DNA of 64,000 bases, from assembly GCF_963966145.1 (NCBI RefSeq), contig NC_091054.1, forward strand, positions 13,392,001 through 13,456,000, given 5' to 3'. The notes below the pieces were generated by a model. It did not search any database, was not told the origin of the DNA, and saw only the letters and a list, made by a program, of their open reading frames with translations. Below, in pieces: positions 23,368-35,754 of this stretch (positions are counted from its first letter, which is position 1; each line of letters opens with the position of its first letter). The DNA is from Tenebrio molitor. Its lineage: Eukaryota > Arthropoda > Insecta > Coleoptera > Tenebrionidae. The position numbers were made by a program, and so were the translations under genes.

Positions 23368-25005
23368 AATGACAGATAAGTGCATGTGACGTCAGAGATG
23401 TGACAATTCTCGTTAGATAGTCGAGAATTATTGATATTTATAGGTGTTATGTCTGTTTTTTTAGCGCACGATTGATAAAAAAAACGATATGATGGAGTTG
23501 TTTGTTTTTCTGGGCAGAAAGTTTCATGAGATATATCATTGGATAAAAGTGTACGCACCGATCGTAGCAGTCTGGACGATACCGTGTGTTTGCGAAATCA
23601 TTCTCACTTTTTATCAGCAGATAGAAAATGAGAGTGTTTTTTTCCTACATTAGGTACATTCACGTAAAAATGAATTGTTTTCTGTTTCCAGTGTTTCGAA
23701 AATGACAATAACAGTTTGTCAGATTATTGTTGGTGGCATTACTATGTCATACAAAAATTAATTAAATAGTCAGAGAAATATTGTGAATGGTTTGAGCATG
23801 ATACAATGCACCAATATCATTAATTATGTAACTTTCGTAATCTTATTTCTTCATTTTTAAGCTTTTCGACAATTGTTATTTGACTCATGCTCGTTATCAG
23901 CAGTAACTATTACTACCAAAATTCTAGAATTATTTAAAGTATTGTTTCAGTTATGGAATCAATGAATCTGTACTCGAATCATTTTAGTATTTAATTTCCT
24001 ATACCTAACTAATTAATAGATAATAAATTAGGGCAGATAAATAATCTCTCGATCATGTTTTTCCTGTTTTATTAACTAACAATGCAATTAATTAAGTTTT
24101 ATGACCTTTCGGAAAATAAATGAATTTTATCCACAATCACCTTATAATTGAAGTTTTATTCACACTTATGAACCTTCTAAAGTACCACTTTATCCACTAG
24201 TAGAATAATGAAATTACTTTTTTCCACTAGTGGGATAATGAAAAATACAATCTTAAATCTCTTCAGATAGGCAGTGAGCTTACTATATTTTCCAATGTCT
24301 ACGTTTTTATAAACCTTTATAGCGGCCTTGGGCATCGAGTACTTCGACATGGATGAAATTGCATACTTCTTCAAATTTAAGAAATACAATAACAGGACTT
24401 CTTCATTTATTGTCATTACCCCCATTTTTCTTTCCATTCTGTAAGTTCAGAGAATACTTTTTCCCTGGACTTCGCAGGCAATAATTGGAGAGTTGCTTCT
24501 TCAGCTTCTTCAAGGATTATCTCAGGAACAGAATAACTTTCTTGTATTTTTCACCAACCTCGCAAATTTTTACAAATGGAGTCGATAAACAATTGAAAAT
24601 AAATAGCAACCATTCAACACCTCCCGATATTTTTTTAATTAATTTTAATGATTTTTGAGGTGACAGCCGCTGTCAGAGCGAAATGTCAAATCATTTTTTG
24701 ATAAAATCAGATGAAATTCCAGCGATTCTGATTCTAAATGAGTGTGACTGTGGATAAAATGTAGTATTGCATTCATGTTTTAGTCGCGTTTTATCCACTT
24801 AAGAAAATTAAAGGCTCGACTATCGTCTCTCGTTTAATAAACATTCTTGCATAGATACTTTACAATAAATAACTATTAGGTTATATCATCGAAAATCTAA
24901 TAATTAGTGCGTATTAACTAACCGAAACCTTTAAATTAATTAATTTTATTTATTCATTTAGTTTTAAGCTGTTAGTTACCTGTGCCATTATTGAATGAAA
25001 ATTAT
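23368..25005. other. Spacer without clear genes
   Basis: Contains a direct repeat near 24186-24245 (two versions of CCACTAGTNGNATAATGAAA) and an 86-codon minus-strand frame at 24177-24437 that is not recognised. A second TTTTATCCACTTAAG-like motif appears near 24790. Nothing else is supported. Confidence 0.35.
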
Positions 25006-25138
25006 AAAATAGTATATTATGCACCGACGGAGTGAAGTGGATGATTTTTACCGGAGGTGCAGTTTGTAGCCCGAGGGTTCTACAAAGCACTGAGGGTAAA
25101 AATCATTCACTCCCGATGTCCATATACTATTTTTTGCA
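25006..25138. repeat. Foldback palindrome with CCCGAGG centre
   Basis: AAAATAGTATATTATGCAC pairs with CATATACTATTTTTTGCAC only in part, while GTGGATGATTTTTACC pairs well with GGGTAAAAATCATTCAC. The centre reads TTTGTAGCCCGAGGGTTCTA. A related TTTGTAG...CTACAAA motif recurs at 25325-25365. Confidence 0.65.
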
Positions 25139-25149
25139 CAACGCAAAGA

Positions 25150-25273
25150 TTTTAATTGAAAAAAGCCGAAATTTTTTTAATTATCACTAACTGTCAAGCT
25201 AAATTTAAGTGTCATGTTGACAGTCAAAAATAATTTTTAACCTTTCGGCTTTTTCAATTAAAATTTTTGGATC
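25150..25273. repeat. Inverted repeat, about 124 bp
   Basis: TTTTAATTGAAAAAAGCCGA on the left pairs with TCGGCTTTTTCAATTAAAAT on the right. Confidence 0.65.
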
Positions 25274-25529
25274 GTGCAAATAATAGTATCTGCACCTCTG
25301 GACTGCTTGATTGTTACCGTCGGTGCTTTGTAGGCTACAGGCTACAAACTGCACCTCGAGTAAAAAAACAAATTAATTCGAAATACATATGTATCATAAA
25401 CGGTTGAATTGGCTATGGTTTTTTGCCCAAGGGGAAAAAGATGACTAAAAGCTCGAGTGGGCTATGTCCAATGGGAAAAAAGACCAGGTTTACTCCATAC
25501 AATCAGGGAGGAAAGTTGCTCATTATATG

Positions 25530-25921
25530 TACAGTGTGGAATAAAATTATTTACATCTAGTTACCTTTGGAATTTTTGCACATGTAAATTTTCCTGTACC
25601 GCTCTACTCTTTTTTTGAAGTACCGAACTATTAGTTCTGTCAATAAATGTCATCAATCGAATTGACAATTGTTACAATTTACTAAATTGAATTAACAAAC
25701 GTTGGTGGCCACTTTCAACACTGACTGTGACTTGCTTTTGTTAGCTCCTTTTTAATTTCAATCTCTACTTTGCATTCATATCATCCCTTCGCAATAAATC
25801 ACATTTGGAATTTTGGAATATTTTGAGGTTAGGCTTTCTTTTTTTTGTAGAGCGGCATTTCGTATTTTTACAAGGGTAATGCAAAGGTAACTAGATGTAA
25901 ATCATTTTATTCCACACTGTA
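25530..25921. mobile_element. Deletion derivative (MITE) of a mariner-like transposon
   Basis: Starts TACAGTGTGGAATAAAATTA and ends TTTTATTCCACACTGTA; the tips pair for about 38 bases. It shares both ends and flanking interior with the larger element at 28397-29145, but the transposase part is gone: only a short GGTGGCCACTTTCAACACT scar from the transposase C-terminus remains. Confidence 0.85.
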
Positions 25922-26280
25922 TAATCTGTTTCAAAATCAAAAATCCACCACCTGTTGAATTATGTTGGCAGAAAAAAGGAAATCCCTAGAATAAGTTTCA
26001 TTTTTTGAACTGTTGAGTTTATTTACGTAACACAAAACAATTATTATGTACAAAAAGGTGGTAGCTACCATATCATAATTTTTGAGTGATATAATAAAAT
26101 GAGAACAAAAAAAAAACACGATGAATTACGACCTAAATGACTGTCAATAGTTTTCTTTCATAACCCCACTTTTTTCTGACGCTTGCATACACACTAAAAA
26201 CAAAAGTTGGCGACGTTGTCGGTTGTATTTTCGAAGTAGAATGCAGCATTGGTGGATTTTTGATTTTGAAACAGATTATA
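25921..26280. mobile_element. TIR element abutting the mariner-like derivative
   Basis: Starts ATAATCTGTTTCAAAATCAA and ends TTGATTTTGAAACAGATTAT; the tips pair for about 33 bases. About 360 bp. It shares its first base with the end of the preceding element. A 60-codon minus-strand frame inside is not recognisable. Confidence 0.8.
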
Positions 26281-27304
26281 TATTATACAGGTCGTACAAA
26301 AAAATTTGAACATGCTAAAAAAATTTCAACGTCACTGTGACTGTTTATTTTATTATCATTGTCATTAATTTATCTAAATGGAAGTTATAAATTTTGCGAA
26401 ATATGAACTTTCAGAAAGTTGTTGACGTAGTTAATGTCAATAAAGGGAAAATACGTTGTGAAATGGACTTATCAGATGTTACAGGCACTTCAAAAATTGG
26501 AATTATTTGTAGCATTTCGATTGTTTTTGCCAGATGTTGAATGGTAGGTACTGATTGAATTTAAGCAAATCTGTTCAGAGTTTAATACTGATACCATATT
26601 TTGTCGGTGAAAAATGACATCAAAAGTGCAGACATTATGTAAGAGTTGCACAGAATCTAGACAAATTAAAAAATAAATAGAAGTAGATAGAAATTTTTTT
26701 TTTTGCTATTTTGACCAACACTATTTATTTATTTAAAACTAAAACTATAGCTAATTATACGTAATAGCAGGAAACGATATTTGAAACGACTTATGCAGGT
26801 TTTGATAACGTACTCTAATATTTTTATAAGGGTTGGAACCATTGGAACAGCCCATTGTTGTCGGCCGTCATAAATTACTCCAATTATTGAAGTTCAGAAA
26901 TGGGTGGTATTTAAACATTTCTTACTAGGTCGTACCGATCAGGATTGTTATAAATGTAATTTTTAATGATAATAATAATTTAAAAGTTATTCGTCTAATA
27001 CCAAATTCACATTAAAATCAGTCAAAATTCGCTAATTGTTTACTTTAGCTACTTCTGGAATTTTCGCGTTTTTTCTGGCTAGACAGCCTTAGGGCATCCT
27101 CCTAGATCGTTTCCCACCATTCAAACCTTGTGCAAATGCCCTTTTTTTTCTCTTGTTGTGTTTCAAGGTCGCATCAATGTCTTAGTATAACTAAAGGGCA
27201 AGGAAAATCACTGAAGCTGATCTTGATAGTCTACATAACTGCAAAGTTATCTATCAAAATGTTGGATGCAATTGAATGTTTTGATCACAAGAGATGCATC
27301 ATCC
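26281..27304. other. Spacer without recognised features
   Basis: AT-rich. A GGTCGTAC motif occurs at both 26290 and 26928 but no paired ends were confirmed. Confidence 0.35.
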
Positions 27305-27626
27305 TACAGGGTTATTCTAAATGATTGTAGTCGAAGTAGGCGTGAAAACTCAATGTAAAATTTATGGTTGCCGCTCCACATAAAAAAAACATCAAAATTA
27401 TGTGAATAAGTGAGTACACACGGGAGTTAAACTGGGTGCAAAACAACTCAATATTTCTGGATTCAATCGTTAATTTAACAAAAATAAATAAAAACCTCAT
27501 CATCGCACTTTTCACCTAAAAAATGACAGTGACAGCGACAAAACTGACAGTTCACATGAAAGCGGCAAAAATGTAATAACATGGGAATGGCCTACTTCGA
27601 CTACAATAATTTTGAATAACCCTGTA
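27305..27626. mobile_element. TIR element, about 322 bp
   Basis: Starts TACAGGGTTATTCTAAATGA and ends TTTTGAATAACCCTGTA; GATTGTAGTCGAAGTAGGC pairs with GCCTACTTCGACTACAAT, making arms of about 40 bases. Non-coding. Confidence 0.85.
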
Positions 27627-28396
27627 TCATTACGTAAAATATTTTGAAACCAACCTGTTAATGATTTAAGATGTCTTCCTTATTCTAAATATTCATCAAG
27701 TTGTTGAAAAGTTAAATTGGATCAATCCGTGATGATTTTAGACTTCTACTCATATCGGGTAAAAAATTGCGAAGAAAAGTGGAGAGAGTAGATAGATGAA
27801 CATAACTTTCTTAAGCAAAGGTTACTGTTGCATGAGTGTTTATCAATTATCATCGATGACCTTCCAGTTGTCTTTTGCTAAGTTAGTGGTACTCACAAGC
27901 TAGCAAGCAGTAATTTATGGGAATCCTCAACAGATGGCTAAAATGATGAGCTTTGTAAATTTATTCAAACTTTCAAGTAAGAAATAAATACATTTTGTAT
28001 TAATAGAACGTCTGATATTAAAGATACACGTTTGATATTTATTTTTATAAAATTATTTATCCGGGAACAATTTTGCTAAAAGAATCTTGTTTGGAAAACT
28101 TTTTAATTCAATTATTTTTCCAGTTACGAACATCCAAAATTATCGTTTTGTTTATTTGTTCTAACACATTCATCTTTGGTTAATTTTAACTCGGAAAATA
28201 ATTAAGAAAAAAATTCTCAAAATTCGTTAACAACATATCATACCTTATGGATTCTGCTGCGGAATTTTTTTTTGATCTCAATTAAAATACCTAGTTCTGA
28301 AAAAAAAAGTTTTTTTTTGGAAAATTCATGTTATTATTTATCTTGAACCAATGTAACTTTTACAACGGTAACTGCGACTGGACTAGAAACTGGTAG
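27627..28396. other. Spacer without recognised features
   Basis: AT-rich, with no repeat ends or credible ORFs. Confidence 0.35.
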
Positions 28397-29145
28397 TACA
28401 GTCTGGAACAAAATGATTGCCATCTAGTTAGCTTTGGAATTTTTGTACATGTAAATTTTCTTTTACCGCTCTTCTGTTTTTGAAGTACCTAGCTATGTAG
28501 TTCTGTCAATAAATGTCTTCAATCAAATTGAGAATTTACGAAATTGAATTAACAAACGATTAAAAAGTCTAGGATGCAAGAAAACACTTCCATTATTGAG
28601 GCGTATTTCCGCAGTAAATGAGGAATGGCAATATTCTGTGCCTGAATGCAAAGAATGGGATTTCTTGTAGAGTTTTTTCCTGGTCGAGTTGTAAGCATGG
28701 GAACTTGGCCAACAAGATCACCAGACATCACCCCATTAGACTTCTACATAAGTATTTGGCCTTCTTAAAATTGCGGTCTTCAAAGAAATTTGTAAGAACT
28801 GATGGCACGGATCATATTGAAATGCAACGAGATAATATCCGGTATTATTGCAGCACATTTTTAATAACATGTACCGTCGCGTCGTGTACTTTTATGTTTG
28901 CAGTGCAGCAAAATGGTGGCCACTTTCAACACTTGCTGTGACTTGTTTTTGTTAGTTTCCTTTTCCATTTTAATCCCAAATTTGCATTCATATCATCCCC
29001 TCGCAATAAATCACATTTGGAATTTTGATGTACGAGTATATTTTGAGGTTAGGGGACTGCCTTCTTTTTTGTAGAGCGGCACTTCGTACTTTTACAAGGG
29101 TAATGCAAAGGTAACTAGATGAAAATCATTTTGTTCCACACTGTA
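28397..29145 (+). mobile_element. Mariner/Tc1-like transposon with transposase remnant
   Basis: Starts TACAGTCTGGAACAAAATGA and ends TTTTGTTCCACACTGTA, with TIRs of about 38 bases. The interior (about 28558-28920) keeps pieces of a DDE-family transposase in more than one frame: WPTRSPDITPLDFY near 28693, matching the WPxRSPDLTPxDF catalytic-region motif, and a C-terminal QQNGGHFQHLL near 28907, matching the usual NGGHFEHLL ending. The frame is broken by stops, so this copy is dead. It looks like the source type for the short element at 25530. Confidence 0.85.
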
Positions 29146-29679
29146 GAAAAAAACATTACATCACCTATAAATAATCATATTTCAACTGTTAATAAATCTA
29201 GACATTGTAATTCATCTGTCTTTCTTTGCGAATTCTACTGAGTTAAAGGTGACAATTTATCATCAGTACCATCAGTATCATCACTATCCATCCAATAAGA
29301 TTCGAAAGGACCAGTCATAACCTTTTTTCTCAGAAAATGCAAATATTTTTCACAGATATCATATAAATAATCTTTTGAAAGATACTTTGTAGATATCGAT
29401 CAAAGATCATTTCCTGTGGATTATGATAAAGCGTAGCTCAAAAGTATGTATCAAGCTGACGTTTATCAAAAATATCTACGAGCATCTATACATGACCACT
29501 TATTACTCGTAGTTACATTGGTGTAAAAGTGAGAAAGAAAAGAAACTACATGCTGGAAGTTTGTCGTTGGAAAAATATGCTTCGAAGAAATAAAGAAAGA
29601 TTTACTCCTCTCTATTAGACTGTTTTACATTTTCTCCCTTTTTCTGGTCTAACTTTTGGGAAACAATTTTCGAAATCCC
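29146..29679. other. Spacer without recognised features
   Basis: AT-rich with short ATC-type simple repeats near 29265-29290. No genes supported. Confidence 0.35.
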
Positions 29680-30215
29680 TCCACGTTCAGTTCTCGGAAC
29701 ACCGCACTCGACACCACTTACGTGTCTTGCAACAGTGCCACTATCGCCGACGTCATCACCAACTAATTGCCCAATTGCCCGCAATCGCGAAAAAATCCCA
29801 GCCAAGTGCACCACGGAATCAGCTTAACGACCTCATCCGTCCTAATGGCGCAAGAGCTTGGCAACCCTGGATCATAACTTCGCTTCGGAATTTTTCCCGA
29901 TATCCTCCCCGAGATGGCCTTTTGCCATTTATAATTGTTTAATTCAGCAGGGTCCACTGTTGTTCCTGTTGCACGGACAAATGATAGTGTGGGGCGGCCG
30001 TGCTGCGGCGATGCCCCAGATGCGTAGTCACGTGAGCCAGCGACGCCACGGTGGCGTCACGACGTCTGTCTGGTGCGTCGTCGGCAACAAAAAATATACA
30101 CATAATAAAAACGAGCGAGATGTACAGAATCCGTTGGCACAATTACGAGGATTTTTTGACGGGGGCGGGGCGTCGTTTAATGAAATGATAAAAGGGAAGT
30201 CGAGTTGATAAATCA
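29680..30215. promoter_or_regulatory. GC-rich patch, possible promoter or lost exon
   Basis: CpG-rich sequence in an AT-rich surround, densest at 29990-30085. Several short frames on both strands are open here because stops are rare in GC-rich DNA. One on the minus strand (29939-30142) begins MCQRILYISLVFIMCIFFVA, which looks like a signal peptide, but the rest has no recognisable domain. Similar patches lie at 8040-8780 and 36904-37230, the latter two just upstream of Ly6 genes. Confidence 0.3.
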
Positions 30216-31741
30216 ATTAACATTCACGGGACTATAAATAAAAAAGGTGATTAAGTGAAGAACAACAAAAAAGCAATTTTCAAAATTTATTGCCAAGCCG
30301 TCAAAAACTTAATCTTATCTAACGCAGACTTACTTAATAAACCAGTTTTATCGGTAAAGCTTCTTTGATTATGATAAATACCCACAAATTTGCGTTGTAA
30401 CGGTCGTGTTTGTACGACTTGAACAGCACTGGTCCTAGCAAGCATCCTTGTCAGAGTCCTAGCTTCCATAAAAAACACCAACACATTCAGAATGAAATTT
30501 GCTTTACCATATTTACTCAACTGCCACCTGTTTTTTATCCTTAAATATTTTAATTACCCTAATCTCTTTTATCACATAGATCTAAACCTAATCTGTTGGA
30601 TAATCTTCTAATTTTCATGAAAGTGTAAATCCTTTGTTTGATGTAATCCTAAGATGTGATGCCTTGTTGACAGGAAACAACCAGAAGTTAATTACGGTTA
30701 TCGACATAAATTGATTTTTTATTATTGTTGTCTTAATCTTTCAACTAATTCTTTAGCATCAAGTAAATACTATAATAATATTTTATTACCTTGCTCTCAT
30801 TCTTGCACTTCATAAGCCTTGAAGATATTGAGTGTGGTCTTTCATTCAAGATTTTGCTACGTGATACGTTTCTGTCGATATTTGTACGAGATTTGGATTC
30901 CATGAAATCACAGGTGGTGGTCGTTGGCTGATAACCAGGTTTACTTGAACTGCTGCAATAACTAATTAGAATGGTCAGGTCAAGTCAATTAGATTAATTA
31001 AACACATTTCTATTATTCAGGTATGAGATAAAAATAGAACCATGAAGTTTTTGTCTGGAGGTTGTTAAACTTTGTGAAGTACCTCCAATCACGAATAAAT
31101 GTCACAAATTTGTATATTTGGTGATGCATTCTAATGAACAAAACACTATTTGCAATAAATCAAGAAAATCCTGGTTAGACCATTAAGTGTAAATAGTAGA
31201 TTATGTCATTTAGAGTAGAAGTGAGTCTTTTTGTGCGTCGCCCAGTTGCCGACCTCGACAACAAAATAGCGTTTTAAATTAAAATTTGTAAAGTTTCTTT
31301 GAAGTCATATTTTTCTCGGGAGTCATGTATAAATAACAGCATGCACTTTATTTAGTACGTACATATTTTTAATTTATGATTTAACTATGGATCATGTCAA
31401 AACAAATCCAACGTGATTAGAGATTTATAGGGATAGCAAAATTTATAAAAACTTTTGCATCAACACGACTGTGGTTTCTCAAATTATTAAGAGTTTTGGT
31501 TTGTATGAAAATAATTTAACAAGAAGTACCGAATTGTATTGTAAAATCCTGGGCTAAGTAGACGTTGGAAAACTTAAACCGTTTAGAACAGTGTAAAGTT
31601 TGAATTTCCCGCCGTTTGACACGAATGAGATTTGTTAATGTTTAATCGGGACATAATTGAACATCTTTGTTTTCAGCAGAAGAGGAGGGAGAGAATAGAA
31701 ATACAAATGGGTGGGGGATAGAAATTTAAATGTTACTTTTA
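30216..31741. other. Spacer with one dispersed repeat
   Basis: 31194-31236 (TAGTAGATTATGTCATTTAG, then AGTAGAAGTGAGTCTTTTTG) recurs almost exactly at 37945-37987. Nothing else is recognised. Confidence 0.5.
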
Positions 31742-33100
31742 TACAGAATGTCCCAGAACTCGCGTATCAAACTTGGAGTGCTTTTTCCTTGATGGCAATG
31801 AAGGTAAAAAATGTTTAGAAAAATATTCGGGGTGCAACAGCTTTTTAGTTATGAATTAATCAAATTGACCAATAGAACTCGATCTAATTTTCCCTTTACG
31901 AGAAAATTCAGTACCTTCCCTCAATTGCCAAGCAACGTGTAATTCGAATGAATAATAAAATTATTTTCAATATTTATCCGGTCGACTTGTCGAAACAGAC
32001 GTCAAAAGTGACAGCTAGCAGCTACCTACTTTTGAAATAACCAAAAATGGGATAATTTCGCCATAGGCAGGCGATCAAATGTATAGAATCTTCATCAGGG
32101 AACGGAAGAAGTTTTTTCTTGCGGCAATAAATGAAATATGGTTTGTTATGATGAGCGAAAATTTCCAGAGCAATTGTAACCTTGAGGGGTATGGGAAATT
32201 GACGGGAGGGGTATGATGAATTGAACCTTGGAAGGTAAAATGGCGACGTAGCGTCAAGTGAGTAATATCTACTGTGGTAATATTACTATTACTACCTTAA
32301 AAATCTTAGTAAAAAGTGAAATATGCAGGGCCTTTGAAGTGAATCGGAATCACAAGAAATTTATCCTGACTCTTGTGCATACACTATGCATCTGCAACGT
32401 ATTAGCGCAGCTACACGAGCGGGACGCGTCATCGTCGAAATGAAAGAAAAGACTTTTAGGAACATTCTTGACATTGCAAAAAGCTGGAATTACACGTAGG
32501 TTTTGAACAACAGATCAAGCACAGTGGCAGTTCTGAAAGAAAGAAGACAAAACTGGATTGAACTAACCTATTTATTTTAGCATCATTATTAGTAAAAATT
32601 TAGAATCAAATTTTATAATAACTTAAACGATGTGGAATGCAATAAATGAAATAAGAAACATGCAAAATAAAAAGAATAATTTATAACAAGTGTTCAAAAT
32701 GACCACCTTTTATCTGAAGGAATAGGCGAGCTTGTTTTATTAAATTTTCCCTTGCCAGTCTAAGCATATTAGTATTAGGAATAACAGTAGTCAATGATTT
32801 CAATACAAAGTTTGACAATTTCGAATTAAACTATAACTTGACGTTGTCAAAATCTTCACAGTTGCCCAAACATTTACTGGAAATTCCATACCATTCTTAC
32901 TAGAATTATGTTGCTAGGCAATTCAAACTGTTGGTTAAATTTACTTGAAATTCAAATTAACAGCGTCCTTCTGATTGGTCAACTTTAATTATTCACTACA
33001 AATAATTATACCCTGTACTTTTTTTTAAACGCTATTGCTTTCAATTATCACCAAGGAAAACGCACTCTAAGTTTGATCCGCGGGTTCTGGGACACCTGTA
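31742..33100 (-). mobile_element. TIR transposon, about 1.36 kb, with DDE transposase tail
   Basis: Starts TACAGAATGTCCCAGAACTC and ends GGTTCTGGGACACCTGTA; arms pair for about 50 bases (AAACTTGGAGTGC against GCACTCTAAGTTT after one mismatch). On the minus strand, ending at 32681, is a fragment with MLRLARENLIKQ and IKGGHFEHLL, the usual C-terminus of insect Tc1/mariner-type transposases. The rest of the transposase is not readable, so the element is dead. Confidence 0.8.
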
Positions 33101-33789
33101 TTTTTGGAATTGTTATTTTTTAAGTTTATATTGTAAGCAGGAATCTGAAAGCCCGTAGGACAAATAAAGCAAATTGATTGATTGTTTTGAGCAAAGGGTG
33201 TCCTTAGATATTTGTTTTGAGAATAGGAAGCGTTAAGTTATTCTATTTTTAATGTAAAACATTGCAAAGAAAGAAAAAAAGAAATAATTTTTTGGCTCTA
33301 AATTTTAGGTTAGTTGTCAACATACTCCAATTAATCTACGCTTTAAAAAAGCACAACAATTAATGGTTTCCAACACCTTCCCAGCCCAGGATTTCATTTT
33401 AACGCGCGATACTACTCCATAATATTTTTTTTAGCAGGGGTAGTCCAGATGATCCTGAGAACTTTGATCCCTAATAATACAACCACCTTCTTTTGCTGTT
33501 GTAAGTGATGAATTCAAAGCAATTGTAAAGGCAAACTTTGCGAAACTAGCTATTTTAAAGCAAACTATCAAATGCATAGAAGCTCTTGTTCCAAGTCAAG
33601 GTTAGTCACCCAGCAATCTATAATTCGGCTAGAGAAAAAAATTGTAATAAAGTTGTCAACGTTACATTGACCTATCTTACATCAAATCAACAAGAATTGA
33701 AATACAAAGAAACTTTAACAGTTTATTAGTCTTGTTAAAAGAAATGAATTTTTTTATAACTCTTTCCGGGTAGTTTGATTTTCATTTCA
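33101..33789. other. Spacer without recognised features
   Basis: AT-rich; no ORFs or repeat ends supported. Confidence 0.35.
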
Positions 33790-34000
33790 GGTATCTTTTA
33801 GATAGTCCGGAGGATTTGGTAAACGCTATAGTCCGCGTCCCATCATGTTCCACGTGTGCTCAATTGGTGGTAAGTCAGGGAAACCAGGGTAAAATGTTAT
33901 CTTGCTGAAAAGGAATGTCAGCAAGGTCATGCAGATAGGGTAAAGGAATAAGGTCCAGAACAAGATCAATATATGACGAGTTAACATTCATCTAGGTCTC
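33790..34000 (-). pseudogene. Tc1-like transposase fragment
   Basis: Read on the minus strand this gives SYIDLVLDLIPLPYLHDLAD, FQQDN, then DLPPIEHTWNMMGRGL and LPNPPDYL. These match the order YID...FQQDNARPH...DLNPIEHVWD...LPNPP of Tc1-family transposases. Frame breaks and the lost ARPH segment show it is dead. No TIRs could be tied to it. 34000-34845 shows nothing further that I can support; a 92-codon frame at 34161-34439 is not recognised. Confidence 0.75.
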
Positions 34001-34845
34001 TGCAGGTCATGCAGTTTCCCCTTATCCTTCAGAATAATTTTTTTTATTGATCGAACTTCAATTTTTTTCATTACACCCCCTTCAATGTTAAACATGGAGT
34101 TTCATCTTTCATTTTTGCGTTGTTCATAAGAGAATAAAATAGCAATATTTTTTCAATAAAGTGAGAGCCTCAAACCAGACTGATATTTTCCATCGTGAAG
34201 AACATACTCGAGATGGCAATAAGATCTTTATCAAACTTCCGTGCGTGATCAAGGTACTCGCAAGAATCCGTGGGGGTCCATTAGTCCACCCCATCGTTAA
34301 GGTTCAACGCCCTCGCCAATACCAAATATCAACTCACCCTTCAGAAGCGTCCGACAGAAAGATCGCAGTCCGAACTAGCAAAAAAGTTGTATGCATGCAT
34401 GCATGCGACAACTCCGCCACACATAAACTCCGGCCCTGATAAGGATCGCTGACGTTGAATAACAAACAGCGCTGGTTCCCGAGGGAATAAATTATCAAAA
34501 CAGAACCATAAAATAAAATCATAAAAGGTTAAGGACGCAGCACGCGCCGACTTTGCGGTGGAATTGATTTGGAATAATGTCACTGAAGAGAGTTAACATA
34601 AATAAGTTTATGATTTTTATTTTTATAATTTTTGAAACGTTCCTTCATTTTGTGGTTGTTCTTTCGCTCCCATTGAACATTTAATTTTTTTTATTGTCTA
34701 TAATTATTGTAAATCTTTTTTTTTTTCAGTTTATTTTATTAAACAAAGAACACAATTATTAATTTATTATTAATTCAATATTCTCCCATAAAATAGCGGA
34801 TATCTTCAAACAATTTTAAGATAATCTACTACTAAAAATTTATTG

Positions 34846-35096
34846 TACTGTCGCGAGCAATAAATTTTGGTCGTCAATGTCATTTCAAAATTTGGTTAGA
34901 TTGTCACAAATTTAAAAAATTTCCCTGCCTGATTATGCCCACGTCAACAAAGTGTCAAAAAATTGAGAAAAAAATGACAATTAATGTCATACAACATAAT
35001 GATAGGTTATGATATTTACGACTGTTTTACAAAGGAGTATTTTCGATTGCGTCAAAGAATGACCTTGACGATCAAAATTTATTGCTCGCGACTGTA
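34846..35096. mobile_element. TIR element, about 250 bp
   Basis: Starts TACTGTCGCGAGCAATAAAT and ends ATTTATTGCTCGCGACTGTA; arms pair for about 38 bases with few mismatches. Non-coding. Confidence 0.85.
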
Positions 35097-35622
35097 CATA
35101 GTTCTCTAGCTAATAAATGAAAACAACTAGAGCTGAGTTCAGGTATGACGAAATTCATCTCAATTTCTAGCATTAGATTGATGTGATATTTTTTAGCCCT
35201 AATACTTTTTGAATCAATTTTCATCAATAACTTTGACAATTATTTTCTTATTTCAGTTCAATTCTTTCTGTAGTTTTTTTATTTGTGAGCGTTTCTGATA
35301 TGAGATTGAGTAATTATATCATACTTGAAATATTTTGTTGCTTGTTGTTGGACTAGGTAAGTTGAGATAAATAAATTTTGTACGGCAACTGTAGATACTG
35401 TTCATTGATAAATTTGTACTGATGTTTCCAAGTTGTGAGAGTTTCAACAATCACAGTCATTTAAAGTGGTACTATCTAAGTAATAAATTGTTACGTAATG
35501 GCAGGATTAGCAAAATAACTAATACAATAAATGTTACAAGAAAGTAATTAACATTAACTAGAAACTTTCAAGCGTAGATTATATTTATTCGTGATGTTCA
35601 GAAAGTTGTTAGAAGACACCTT

Positions 35623-35754
35623 AAGACGGCCTTACACCAAGGCAACAATTGGCAACATGTTGCCTGCAACATTTTTTAGTAATGTTGCCGGTCATTACTA
35701 AAAAATGTTGCCGGCAACATGTTGCCAATTGTTGCCTTGGTGTAAGGCCGCCTT
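35623..35754. repeat. Near-perfect 132-bp hairpin
   Basis: GGCCTTACACCAAGGCAACA and its reverse complement TGTTGCCTTGGTGTAAGGCC form the ends, and pairing continues inward through TTGGCAACATGTTGCC and CATTTTTTAGTAATG to a very small loop. Non-coding; 35097-35622 before it has nothing recognised. Confidence 0.9.

Noticed and set aside
34161..34439. 92-codon ORF in a GC-richer stretch
   Set aside because: No recognisable domain, no splice or promoter signals, and competing open frames on the other strand.
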